Below are positions 1 to 8,261 of a stretch of DNA of 64,000 nt, in pieces. Position 1 is the stretch's first letter, and each line of letters opens with the position of its first letter. This DNA is from Rhizobium sp. CF080 (lineage in GTDB: Bacteria > Pseudomonadota > Alphaproteobacteria > Rhizobiales > Rhizobiaceae). The stretch is from contig NZ_AKKC02000004.1 of NCBI RefSeq assembly GCF_000282095.2, forward strand, positions 1,116,001 to 1,180,000, written 5' to 3'. A program made the translations under genes and the position numbers. Below the pieces are notes generated by a model. The model made no database searches. It was not told the DNA's origin and saw only the letters and a list, made by a program, of their open reading frames with translations.

Positions 1-756
1 CTGGATCATGTCGGCAAGGACTTCGAGATGGACGACGGCCGCAAGGTCGTCGCCGTCGAGGATGTGCGGCTGGAAATCGGCTCCGGCGAATTCGTGGCCC
101 TGATCGGTCCCTCGGGCTGCGGCAAGAGCACGCTTCTGCGTATGCTTGCCGCGCTGGAACAACCGAGCCGCGGCCGGGTGACGGTGGATGGCAAGGCACC
201 GGAAGAACTGTCCCGCAACCACCGCCTTGGCGTCGCCTTCCAGGATCACGCGCTGCTGCCATGGCTTTCTGTCGAGGCCAATATCGCCCTGCCGTTCCGC
301 ATCGCCAACCGGTCCGTCGATCGTGCGCGCATAACCGACCTCATTTCGCTGGTCGGCCTCAAAGGGTTTGAAAAGGCGCGGCCGAGCCAGCTTTCCGGCG
401 GCATGCGCCAGCGCGTCTCGATCGCCCGCGCGCTGGTTCTCAAACCCGACGTGCTGCTCCTCGACGAACCGTTCGGCGCACTCGACGCGGTGACGCGGCG
501 GCAGATGAACCTCGAACTGCAGCGCATCTGGCAGGAGCAGCACATCTCCACCCTGCTGGTGACCCATTCGGTCGACGAGGCGCTGTTTCTCTCTGACCGC
601 GTCGTCGTCATGTCCGGCCGTCCCGGCAGCATCCTCAAGGAGGTCACGGTCCCCTTCGGCCGGCCCCGTAACCCGGAGGTCATGCGTAGCGCCGAGTTCC
701 ACGCGCTGGAAGACGAACTCACCGAAGCACTCGAACAGCGCGGGGTAGCGGCTTGA
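1..756 (+). CDS. ABC transporter ATP-binding protein, SsuB/TauB type (5' end outside window)
   Basis: Cytoplasmic ATPase of an importer of the nitrate/sulfonate/taurine family. The frame is open from base 1, and residues before the first Met (position 28) already read like the usual N-terminus (LDHVGKDFEM), so the true start lies upstream. Counting from that Met: Walker A GPSGCGKST near 27-35, signature LSGGMRQR near 122, Walker B LLLLDEPFGALD near 142 and the H-loop in LLVTHSVDEAL. The stop overlaps the TTG start of the first permease, so the genes are translationally coupled. No binding protein for this trio is visible in the window; it may lie upstream. The substrate cannot be told from sequence. 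Family assignment is secure. Confidence 0.93.
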   Translation: MDHVGKDFEMDDGRKVVAVEDVRLEIGSGEFVALIGPSGCGKSTLLRMLAALEQPSRGRVTVDGKAPEELSRNHRLGVAFQDHALLPWLSVEANIALPFRIANRSVDRARITDLISLVGLKGFEKARPSQLSGGMRQRVSIARALVLKPDVLLLDEPFGALDAVTRRQMNLELQRIWQEQHISTLLVTHSVDEALFLSDRVVVMSGRPGSILKEVTVPFGRPRNPEVMRSAEFHALEDELTEALEQRGVAA

Positions 757-1514
757 TCCGTATCTCCAGACAGCGTGCCCAGGACGTTGCATATGGCGCG
801 ATCGGCATCCTGGCCTTCCTGGCATTGTGGGAATATATCGGCGTCAATCAGCTCGCGGGCCTGACATGGCCGCCGCTGAGCACGGTGCTTGCCTATCTCT
901 TCGATCCGTCGCGGCAGGCACTTTTTACCCGGGCGATGAGCGCCAGCTTCTCGATGGTGGGCGCGGGCTATGTCGCAGGCACGCTGATTGGCGTAGTGCT
1001 GGCTTGCGTCGCGCATCTGGTTGTGCCGCTCCGGGAAGGGCTCGGGCGGTTTTCCTCCGTGGTCCATTCCATCCCATCGATCGCGCTGGCGCCGCTGTTC
1101 ATCATCCTGCTCAGCAAGGACTGGTCGGGCATGGCGATCGCCACGCTGAATGTCTATTTCATCGTCTTCATCGCCACCCAGTCGGGGCTTGCCGCAGCGA
1201 CGCGGGCACATCACAACGTCTTCACCACGCTCGGCTCCGGCCGTCTCACGCGTCTTGTCCGGCTCGAAGCGCCGGCAGCTTTACCCTCCATCGTGTCCGG
1301 GCTGAAATATGCGGTTCCCGCCGCCTTCATCGGCGCGATCATCGGAGAGTGGTTCGGAGCGACCCGCGGTCTCGGCCTGCTGATGGTCTCCGCCATGCAG
1401 AACTTCCAGATCCCGCTTCTGTGGAGCGCGGTGCTGCTGACGTCCGCCGGTTCGCTCGTCTCCTTCGGCCTGATGTCGCTTGTCGAGCGTTATGTCTATG
1501 CGAGGTATCGCTGA
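753..1514 (+). CDS. ABC transporter permease, SsuC/TauC type
   Basis: Inner-membrane permease of 253 aa (BPD_transp_1 family) with about six hydrophobic segments. The cytoplasmic coupling loop is recognisable (RLEAPAALPSIVSGLKYA), followed by the AFIGAIIGEWFG segment typical of SsuC-like proteins. The start is TTG at 753, overlapping the stop of the ATPase gene (TTGA); no better in-frame ATG is near. It is followed by a second, different permease, so the importer probably uses a heterodimeric membrane domain instead of the homodimer usual for SsuC. The transported solute is unknown. Confidence 0.9.
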   Translation: MIRISRQRAQDVAYGAIGILAFLALWEYIGVNQLAGLTWPPLSTVLAYLFDPSRQALFTRAMSASFSMVGAGYVAGTLIGVVLACVAHLVVPLREGLGRFSSVVHSIPSIALAPLFIILLSKDWSGMAIATLNVYFIVFIATQSGLAAATRAHHNVFTTLGSGRLTRLVRLEAPAALPSIVSGLKYAVPAAFIGAIIGEWFGATRGLGLLMVSAMQNFQIPLLWSAVLLTSAGSLVSFGLMSLVERYVYARYR

Positions 1515-2263
1515 TGCCCGGCCTCCTCAAATCAGCCTTCAGCCGCTATTGGGGCGTATTGCTGATCCTCATTCTCTGGCAGGCATGGGTCACGCTCGGC
1601 GAACTCAACGCCATCGTCATGCCGCAGCCGATCGATGTGGTCGTCGATCTCGTCACCAACCCCGGCATCTATCTGCAGAACGGCGTCCAGACGTTGGCGC
1701 TCGCGGCAGGCGGCCTGTTGCTCGGCATGACGCTCGGCAGTCTGATCGCCATCGCCTGCTGGTTCTCGCGGCTTGCCACCGGCATGCTGGTACCGCTGGC
1801 GATGATTTTCTCCTCGGTGCCAGTCGTGGCGCTGATACCGGTCATCGCCCGGTTGCTCGGCTACGATATCCGCACGGTGCTGGCGATCGTCGTGATCGTC
1901 TCCTTCTTTCCGGCCTTCGTCTTTACCTCCGCGGGCATGCGCGCCCTGCCGCCGGGTTCGGAAGATCTCTTCCGCGTGCTCGGCGCAACGCGAAAGTCAC
2001 GCTTCCTGCACATGGCTTTGCCGGCCGCCGTGCCTAGTTGGATGATCGCGCTGAGGCTCGCAGCACCTTCGGCGGTGCTTTCCGCCATGCTCGCGGAATT
2101 CCTGATGGGGCAGAGCGGCCTGGGTTATATGTTCCGGGCGGCGGCCGGCGATTTCGCCACCGAGCGGGCCTTCGGTACGTCGGTCATTGCCACCGCCGTT
2201 TCGGTCATCACCTTCACCCTGACGCTGCGCGCAGAACGCGCTGTCAACGAACGCTGGCGCTGA
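1514..2263 (+). CDS. second ABC transporter permease, SsuC/TauC type
   Basis: A 249-aa membrane protein of the same permease family as its upstream neighbour. The ATG at 1514 overlaps the previous stop as TGATG. Although the frame stays open far upstream, those codons are a shadow of the first permease. The coupling loop is near residues 155-175 ([20 protein letters not shown]) and is followed by the conserved [14 protein letters not shown]. Two non-identical permeases plus one ATPase suggest an ATPase homodimer under a permease heterodimer. Inference: the trio could serve the neighbouring siderophore genes, but SsuC-type permeases are not the normal partner of a FecB-type binding protein, so I leave the substrate open. 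Confidence 0.9.
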   Translation: MPGLLKSAFSRYWGVLLILILWQAWVTLGELNAIVMPQPIDVVVDLVTNPGIYLQNGVQTLALAAGGLLLGMTLGSLIAIACWFSRLATGMLVPLAMIFSSVPVVALIPVIARLLGYDIRTVLAIVVIVSFFPAFVFTSAGMRALPPGSEDLFRVLGATRKSRFLHMALPAAVPSWMIALRLAAPSAVLSAMLAEFLMGQSGLGYMFRAAAGDFATERAFGTSVIATAVSVITFTLTLRAERAVNERWR

Positions 2264-2270
2264 GGATTTC

Positions 2271-2435
2271 ATGCGAGCATATATCTTGCGGCAACTTTCC
2301 GGCGGTGAGCGCCAGCGCATTGCCATCGCGAGAGCGATCCTCAAGGACGCGCCGGTCGTGATCCTCGATGAGGCGACATCTGCGCTCGACCCCGAAAACG
2401 AGGATGATATGCCCGGCACAGGTTGGAAGTTCTGA
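2271..2435 (+). pseudogene. relic of an exporter-fold ABC transporter (C-terminal nucleotide-binding part)
   Basis: A 54-codon frame starting ATG at 2271 reads [19 protein letters not shown] and then [16 protein letters not shown], which are the signature and Walker B/D-loop of an exporter-fold (ABC-B/IrtB-like) ATPase. It then runs into unrelated residues and stops. Walker A and the whole membrane domain are missing, so this is a decayed remnant. It sits directly beside a siderophore-interacting reductase. In actinobacteria and some proteobacteria, IrtAB-type half transporters are partners of SIP reductases, so the remnant may be what is left of the cognate inner-membrane siderophore transporter. 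Confidence 0.75.
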
Positions 2436-2462
2436 TCACGCGCTCCTCCTCTCCCGCGACAA

Positions 2463-3539
2463 TTAATCCTCGATTTTGCCCTTTCGCCAGTATGAGACGA
2501 CGAGCTGCTCATCCTTTGCCAACCTCCGGTCCCGGCGAAGATGCTCGCGAATCTGCCGGAAGGCCTCGAATTCGCAGGCCGCCCAAGCATAGATTCTCTC
2601 CCCCTCGGCGGGAAATTCCAGGCTGCGGATCGCTTCGGTCAGAAGCGAGCCGGGTGCATCACCCGTCTCCTTGCGACAGAGCCAGCGAATCTCGGCGGGG
2701 ACGGATGGGGCAAGCGGCTGGATTTCCTGCCGGTCTTCGACCTCGATCAGGATCACGGCACGTGAGCCGGCCGGGAGATTTTCCGCCATGCGCGCGATCG
2801 CCGGCAGCGCCGTTTCGTCGCCAGCCAGCAGATACCAGTCGGCCTCGACCAAACCGCCGCCGCCCGGGCCGATCACACCGACCACATCGCCTTTCTTCGC
2901 CCGTTCGGCAAAGGTGGAGCCGGGGCCGGCATCGGCGTGGCGCACGAAGTCGATCTCCATCGTGCCTGCCGCAGGGTCTACGGAGCGCACGGTATATTTG
3001 CGGGCGGCAGGCCGCTTGGTCGGGTCCGGCCAGTGGATCAGCCCGTTCGGACCCACTTCAGGCCATTGCGGCTCGGCAACGTCCTCGCGCTGCAGAAGCA
3101 GGTTGAGATGCAGGGCATCGAGCGGCAGGAAGCGATGCACATCTGCGCTCTCGAAAGTGATGCGCCGCATCTTGGGCGTCAACTCGGTGATCCCGGTCAC
3201 CTGAAGTCGGCTGAAATTCGGCGGGCGCGAAATCTCTGCCCCGTCTCCCTCCCAGCGGATAGCAAGCTCCGGCTCCCCGGCGAACTCGAGAATATGCGAA
3301 GCGACGGCGAGCCGCATGAAATAGAGACCTTCGAGATCGGGCGAGATCACATTGATGACGGTCTGGGGGCCGTCGCGGGAGATACGCGCCTGCGAGCCGC
3401 CGAAGCGCAGAATGTGGTCACCGTCCTCGCGCTCATGCTTGGCATTGTGTTCCAGCAGATGGGCGCAGACCTCGGCGATGACCGCATCGGCATTCGCCAA
3501 GCGCAGCCGCGTCGAGGCTTCCAGATATGTCGCCGTCAT
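2463..3539 (-). CDS. siderophore-interacting protein (DUF2218 + FAD/NAD(P)H ferric reductase)
   Basis: Cytoplasmic flavoprotein that reduces ferric siderophores to release iron. Residues about 1-90 form a DUF2218 domain (helical start, then HILRFGGSQARI). From about 105 it is a ViuB/SIP domain with the FAD motif RKYTVRSVDP and the NAD(P)H region GPGGGGLVEADWYLLAGDE. The C-terminus VVSYWRKGKIED is typical of SIP proteins. The chosen ATG at 3539 overlaps the stop of the binding-protein gene as ATGA, giving 358 aa; the frame extends eight codons further but without support. It is the last gene of the receptor-SBP-SIP operon, so iron acquisition from a siderophore is the evident role. Confidence 0.92.
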   Translation of the reverse strand: MTATYLEASTRLRLANADAVIAEVCAHLLEHNAKHEREDGDHILRFGGSQARISRDGPQTVINVISPDLEGLYFMRLAVASHILEFAGEPELAIRWEGDGAEISRPPNFSRLQVTGITELTPKMRRITFESADVHRFLPLDALHLNLLLQREDVAEPQWPEVGPNGLIHWPDPTKRPAARKYTVRSVDPAAGTMEIDFVRHADAGPGSTFAERAKKGDVVGVIGPGGGGLVEADWYLLAGDETALPAIARMAENLPAGSRAVILIEVEDRQEIQPLAPSVPAEIRWLCRKETGDAPGSLLTEAIRSLEFPAEGERIYAWAACEFEAFRQIREHLRRDRRLAKDEQLVVSYWRKGKIED

Positions 3540-4690
3540 GGCGTCTCCCCCAATTCGATCCAAAACGTTCCTTCGAGCGGCACCGCGAGGAAGCGCTGGT
3601 TGATCTCATCAAGCGTTCCCGCCGGATCGAGGTCGGTGAAGAGTTCCGGATGAACCCATTTGGCAAAACACTCGAAGGCAAGGATGCTGAGCGCCGAAAT
3701 GGCAAGCTGATGCGAGATGCCGTAGGCGCGCTTTCCACGCACCGCAGTCAGTTCCTTGCGCACACCCTGCGAGAGTACGGCCTGAAGCGAAGCCCGTGCG
3801 CTCGCGGCATCCATGCCGCCGCCAAGCACGAGGCCGCCCTGGCCGGCAAGATGCGGCCCGCCGGTGCCGATATAGACGGGTGGATCCTCGCCGATCACCG
3901 CTTCGGGACTAAGACGCCCTTCATAGCCGGGAATGATATCAGCCCCGAGGCTCCGGCCACCGGCAAGAGTGAGATAATCGGTCAGCCGGTTGGCACCCCC
4001 CGGCACGGAACAGCATTCAGTGCCGGCAAAGGCGTCCATCAGGACGAGAGGACGCGTTTTGACAGATGCCAGCCGGTCTACGACGGCCTGGTAATGCGAA
4101 AGCATATAGGCCGAAAAGGCATCGGCTTCAGGCTCCCGGCCGAGCGCCTTGCCCAGAAGGTCGATGGAAAAGGCGATCGCTTCGGCCGGGTTGCGGGCAC
4201 TCTTGCCGGGCGCATCGAGGAAGATGGTCGGTACGCCGGCGGCTTCCAGTGCGGCTGCGATCTCCTGCCAGCCCGGATCCCAAAGGCTGACGACGAACAC
4301 GTCTGGATCGGCGCTGAGCAGGCTCTCCAAGTTGGTGTTGGACGGAACGACGCCGCCCACGACGGGGACGGCATCGATCGTGGGAAAACGCTGACGGAAG
4401 CTCTCATAGACGCCACGGTCGAGACGGCGCGGTGCTGCCCAGCCGGCAATCTTCGACACCGGATCGCGTTCGATCAGGGCAAGCTCCAGCAACAGCAGGC
4501 TCTCATTGGTGACGATGCGCTCGGCTGGTTTTGCGAGCCGCACCTGCCGGCCTGCCGCATCGCGCAGCAGGATTTCCGCTTTGCCGGTATCCGCCCAGAA
4601 GAGCGTCAGCACCAGGAGCGGAAAGAACAGGAAGCGAGCTGCCATGACGGCTGCACTGCTCGAATTCCGAAATTGCATGTTCATTACCAT
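3536..4690 (-). CDS. iron-siderophore periplasmic binding protein, FecB/TroA family
   Basis: Predicted periplasmic binding protein of 384 aa. The N-terminus carries a hydrophobic signal sequence (FLFFPLLVLTLFWADTGKAE) and no lipobox. The TroA-fold pattern is clear: PAERIVTNESLLLLELAL, then LLSADPDVFVVSLWDPG and a long helix before the C-lobe. Two starts are possible, ATG at 4690 or ATG at 4684; the second overlaps the TonB-receptor stop as TAATG. Either way it is coupled to the receptor gene. There is no FecCD permease or FecE ATPase beside it, so its membrane partner is missing or has been lost (see the ABC relic at 2271). Confidence 0.88.
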   Translation of the reverse strand: MVMNMQFRNSSSAAVMAARFLFFPLLVLTLFWADTGKAEILLRDAAGRQVRLAKPAERIVTNESLLLLELALIERDPVSKIAGWAAPRRLDRGVYESFRQRFPTIDAVPVVGGVVPSNTNLESLLSADPDVFVVSLWDPGWQEIAAALEAAGVPTIFLDAPGKSARNPAEAIAFSIDLLGKALGREPEADAFSAYMLSHYQAVVDRLASVKTRPLVLMDAFAGTECCSVPGGANRLTDYLTLAGGRSLGADIIPGYEGRLSPEAVIGEDPPVYIGTGGPHLAGQGGLVLGGGMDAASARASLQAVLSQGVRKELTAVRGKRAYGISHQLAISALSILAFECFAKWVHPELFTDLDPAGTLDEINQRFLAVPLEGTFWIELGETP

Positions 4691-6909
4691 GTGTATTTCA
4701 GGCTCGCGGTGATCGTTCTGCCTGCCCCGTAATTGCAGCTTCCGCCGGTCAGGTTGAGGCAGTGCGAGACATATTTCTCATCGAACAGGTTGGAGACGTT
4801 GACCTGCAGCTTCGTTCCCTGAAATTCCGGCTTGATGGCGCCGAAATCATAGGAGGCGCCGATATCGACGAGCGTACGAGCGGGTATGCGCAGTTCGTCC
4901 AGGTAGGTCACATCCGTCTGGTAGGCCGACATGTAACGCACGCCGGCGCTGAGCGACAGGCCCTCCACCATGCTCGGCCGGTAGTTCAGCCACAAGCTCG
5001 CTTGATGTTTCGGCAGGCGTAGCACCTCGTTGCCGACGGCCACCACATTGCTCGATTCCAGCACTTCGGAGTCCGAATAGGCGTAGGAGGCGAGCACATC
5101 GAGCTCCGGCGTCAGCTCGTACTTGCCTTCAAGCTCGATGCCGCGCACGCGCTGCTTGCCGTCCTGCGCATAACCTGCGGGACTGGCAGGCCGCGGACCG
5201 ACCGGGGTCAGCGCATTACGCAAATCGAGATTGAAGAAGGACACATTGATCATGCCGCGCCCTTCGACCGGCTCGTATTTGACGCCGACTTCGAACTGCT
5301 CGGCCTCCTGCGCTTTGAAGGGGTTGCCGGAGATATCCGTGCCCATGACGGGCAGGAAGGCGGTGGAATAGCTGACGTAGGGCGCGAGGCCATTGTCGAA
5401 GAGGTAGGTCAGACCGGCGCGCCAGGTCAGCGCCTTGTCGTCGGTCGTCACCGTCCTGTTCGACAGCCGGTTGCGGGATTCGATATCGGACATGTCATAG
5501 CGCAGTCCGAAGGTGCCGAGCCAGCCGCCAGCGCGGATCTGGTCTTGCATGTAGAGCCCCACTTGGTTCTGTGTCTGCATGCCGGAGGCCGTAACCGGCG
5601 CGACGGGGAAAACATAGCCATAGACCGGATCGAGATAATCGATGCCGGGGACGAAGGTGCCAAAGCCGGTATTGCCGAAGTTGGTGCTGGATTTGCCGTG
5701 CACATAGTCGATGCCAAACAGTGCGGTGTGATCGAAGCTGCCGGTCTCGAATTTTGCCTCCACCTGAGTGTCGACCGCGAAGCTGGAGCTCCAGTCGTCG
5801 GAAATGGCCGTCACGCGGCTGAGATCGCTTGTCGGCGGCGAGGTAACGGCAAAGGCAGGATTGACCAGAACCAGATCCATATGCTGGTCGGAGCGGCCGT
5901 AGCGCAGGTTCTGGCGCACTGTCCAGGTCTCGTCGAAGGAATGTTCGAACTCGTAGCCCGCATGATAATAATCGCGCCGGAAGCCGCCCCAACTCGGGTC
6001 GCCCAGGAAGACATCGCGTGGGATCTGTCCGTCGGGATTGGGCAGCAGCGTGCCATAGGCCGGGTAGAAGCGTGGATTGAAGACCGGGTCGTCGTGCTGA
6101 TAGTAGCCGTAGAGCGTCAGCGAGGTGTCGCCATCGGGCGACCATGTGAGGCTCGGGGCGATCATACCCTGCCGGTCGCGCTCGTGGTCAATCTGCGTGT
6201 GCATGTTGCGCGCCTGGCCGAGCAGCCGGTAGGACCATACGCCATCCTCGGTGATCGGCCCGGTCGTATCGAAGGAGGCCTGGACGCCGCCGAAACCGGA
6301 GGTGCCGATCGAGACTTCGTTGTGGGGTGTCGTCTGTGGCCTCTTGCTCACCTGGTTGACGAGGCCGCCTGGCACGGTGCGCCCGTAGAGCACCGAGGCT
6401 GGCCCCTTGATCACCTCGACCCGCTCAAGCGCATAGGGATTGATGGTCGGCGTCGAATAATTGTTCGGATCACCCGGCATCGCCAGCCCGTCGAGCCACA
6501 TCATGCCGTAGGTGTTGAAGCCGCGGATATAAAGCCAGTCGTAACGGATGTCGTAGCCATTCGATTCGGCAAAGACACCAGGGGTATACCGCAGCGACTC
6601 CGAAACCGTATTGGCGCCCTGCTCGGCGATCTGGTCACGGGTAACCACGCTGACCGCCTGGGGCGTCTCGCGCAAGGCCGTATCTGTTTTGGAAGCGGTG
6701 GTACTGCGCTTGGCGACAATGCCTTCATCCGGCCCCTTGGGTGATCCGCTTTGAATAACGATCGGCTGTAACGTCGTGTCCTGCCGCGCCTCCTGGGCAA
6801 AGACCACGACCGGCAGGGCAAACAGCGCCATTGATGTCAGAAGCAAGCCGAGCGGGCGGCTTGCTCCATCGGCACTGTCATTCTTTCCAACTCGCTTGCA
6901 CTGCCCCAC
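4684..6909 (-). CDS. TonB-dependent siderophore receptor
   Basis: Outer-membrane ferric-siderophore receptor of 741 aa, GTG start at 6909. A signal peptide (PLGLLLTSMALFALPVVVFA) is followed by a TonB-box-like QPIVIQ. The plug domain spans about 65-175 (ETPQAVSVVTRDQI, VIKGPASVLYG, GGLVNQVSKRP). The rest is a 22-strand-type beta barrel with repeated aromatic strand ends, finishing in the FDEKYVSHC loop and a C-terminal aromatic (YTW). It is most like the FhuA/FoxA/FpvA TIGR01783 group. It leads the minus-strand operon with the FecB-like and SIP genes and faces a PchR-like AraC gene across a 7-bp inverted repeat. The siderophore cannot be named. Confidence 0.95.
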   Translation of the reverse strand: MGQCKRVGKNDSADGASRPLGLLLTSMALFALPVVVFAQEARQDTTLQPIVIQSGSPKGPDEGIVAKRSTTASKTDTALRETPQAVSVVTRDQIAEQGANTVSESLRYTPGVFAESNGYDIRYDWLYIRGFNTYGMMWLDGLAMPGDPNNYSTPTINPYALERVEVIKGPASVLYGRTVPGGLVNQVSKRPQTTPHNEVSIGTSGFGGVQASFDTTGPITEDGVWSYRLLGQARNMHTQIDHERDRQGMIAPSLTWSPDGDTSLTLYGYYQHDDPVFNPRFYPAYGTLLPNPDGQIPRDVFLGDPSWGGFRRDYYHAGYEFEHSFDETWTVRQNLRYGRSDQHMDLVLVNPAFAVTSPPTSDLSRVTAISDDWSSSFAVDTQVEAKFETGSFDHTALFGIDYVHGKSSTNFGNTGFGTFVPGIDYLDPVYGYVFPVAPVTASGMQTQNQVGLYMQDQIRAGGWLGTFGLRYDMSDIESRNRLSNRTVTTDDKALTWRAGLTYLFDNGLAPYVSYSTAFLPVMGTDISGNPFKAQEAEQFEVGVKYEPVEGRGMINVSFFNLDLRNALTPVGPRPASPAGYAQDGKQRVRGIELEGKYELTPELDVLASYAYSDSEVLESSNVVAVGNEVLRLPKHQASLWLNYRPSMVEGLSLSAGVRYMSAYQTDVTYLDELRIPARTLVDIGASYDFGAIKPEFQGTKLQVNVSNLFDEKYVSHCLNLTGGSCNYGAGRTITASLKYTW

Positions 6910-6947
6910 TTTATCGCCCCATCGTCTTCACAGTCACATTTGCCTTA

Positions 6948-6970
6948 AACTTGATTTACCTTGTCAAGTT
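6948..6970. promoter_or_regulatory. inverted repeat between the TonB receptor and AraC genes (candidate operator)
   Basis: A perfect 7-bp inverted repeat, AACTTGA-N9-TCAAGTT, lies in the short divergent region. On the minus strand it contains TTGACA, which could also serve as a -35 element for the receptor operon. Its position suits a binding site for the adjacent PchR-like activator or an iron regulator. It does not obviously match the direct-repeat site usual for AraC proteins, so the cognate protein is uncertain. Confidence 0.5.
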
Positions 6971-7095
6971 AATGTAGCATTATGAAAATCGGCTGCTCGT
7001 GAGCAAGGGCTGAACTTTTGCGGAACGATGTCAGATCTTTGCCAGCCGATGAAATCGCGCGTGGATTTCAAAACCGACGGGATGCGGAAGTACGG

Positions 7096-8106
7096 ATGAA
7101 CGCAAGCCAAGACAGGGCGCAGCCCATGGCTTCACCGCGCAGGCGCTTTCGCGTACGCGATTTCCTGGAGCGCAAAGGCGTGACGCTGGAGAGCCCCGAC
7201 GACAGGCTCACCATGGAAGACACGCTGATGGAGGGCGACTTCTTCCATCAGGAACTCCGGCGTGGGCTGTTCCTGCATCTGAGCGACGCCATGGAGGCGC
7301 GCGCCTTCACCGCTTCCTCCCATGTGCAGGAGGGTCTCTCCTGCATCTTCTTTCTCGACGGCGAAGTAGGGCTGAAGATCGGTGACCGGCATTTTGCATT
7401 TGACGGATGCCGTAACGGCACGGTGGAAGGCACCGCCATCATGAGCGCTCGCCCGGACAGCTTCGAACGCCAGTCGCACGGCGCTCAGCGGCTGCGTCAT
7501 CTCGTCGTCTCCGCCTCTCCGGAATGGTTGGATCTGGAAGGACTGCAGGGGCATGCAGGCACGGGTTCCGCCCATCACCTCTTCAGCGGACATCTTGCCA
7601 GCCAGCGCTGGCGCCTCACCCCGCGGGCCATAGAGCTCGTCGGCCAACTCACCAATGCACCGGAGCTGACGCCGGCGCTACGCAATCTCTATCTGGAGGC
7701 GCGCACCATCGAACTCGTCGGAGAAGCGCTCTCAGCCCTGCTGCGCACCGATATCGACAACAAGGTCGGCGATGCGCTGACGCAGCAGGATCTGATCCGC
7801 CTCAAGCGCGCCAGAGATTTTATCGAGGCCAACCTGATGGCCGCCTTGAGCGTCGAAATGATCGGACGGGAAGCCGGCATCAATCCAAGCGGGCTGCAGC
7901 GTCTCTTCCGTCTGGCCGAAGGAATGAGCGTATTCGGCTATGTCCGTAAGCTCCGGCTGGAGCAGGCGTTCACAGCGCTGCAAGCAGGTGAGATGACCAT
8001 CCCCGAGGCAAGTCTATTCGCCGGTTATTCAAGCCCCGCCAATTTCTCCACCGCCTTCCGTCATCGCTTTGGTGTATCTCCGCGAACGACTCGCCGGGGC
8101 AAGTAA
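7096..8106 (+). CDS. AraC-family regulator, PchR-like (siderophore-responsive)
   Basis: Transcriptional activator of 336 aa. The C-terminal third holds two helix-turn-helices (LSVEMIGREAGINPSGLQRL and IPEASLFAGYSSPANFSTAF), ending in the HRFGVSPRT motif typical of AraC proteins. The N-terminal part resembles PchR-type sensors of ferric siderophores (GLFLHLSDAMEARAF, then a cupin-like stretch with FFLDGEVGLKIGD). I place the start at ATG 7096; an upstream TTG at 7018 would add 26 poorly conserved-looking residues. Divergent orientation to the TonB receptor is the usual layout for regulators that sense the incoming siderophore and activate its receptor. Confidence 0.87.
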   Translation: MNASQDRAQPMASPRRRFRVRDFLERKGVTLESPDDRLTMEDTLMEGDFFHQELRRGLFLHLSDAMEARAFTASSHVQEGLSCIFFLDGEVGLKIGDRHFAFDGCRNGTVEGTAIMSARPDSFERQSHGAQRLRHLVVSASPEWLDLEGLQGHAGTGSAHHLFSGHLASQRWRLTPRAIELVGQLTNAPELTPALRNLYLEARTIELVGEALSALLRTDIDNKVGDALTQQDLIRLKRARDFIEANLMAALSVEMIGREAGINPSGLQRLFRLAEGMSVFGYVRKLRLEQAFTALQAGEMTIPEASLFAGYSSPANFSTAFRHRFGVSPRTTRRGK

Positions 8107-8261
8107 AAAGCGTACCAAGCGCGCCCGGTTAGCAACTCGACACTTAGAAGAGGGGCCTGTGCGCGGGGCGCCAGATACACGAACAGGACACGCACCAACT
8201 GGTAGCTTCGCAGATATGGAAATCAGCGACGATACCGCAAGTGAATAACGACCGAATATCA

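Noticed and set aside
753-2263. SsuC-like permeases as the proven partners of the FecB-like siderophore receptor
   Set aside because: Permease family and strand do not match; FecB-type receptors normally use FecCD permeases. Kept only as a possibility.
3527-4732. 401-codon plus-strand frame opposite the FecB-like gene
   Set aside because: The minus-strand protein has signal peptide and TroA-fold motifs and is coupled to its neighbours; the plus frame has none.
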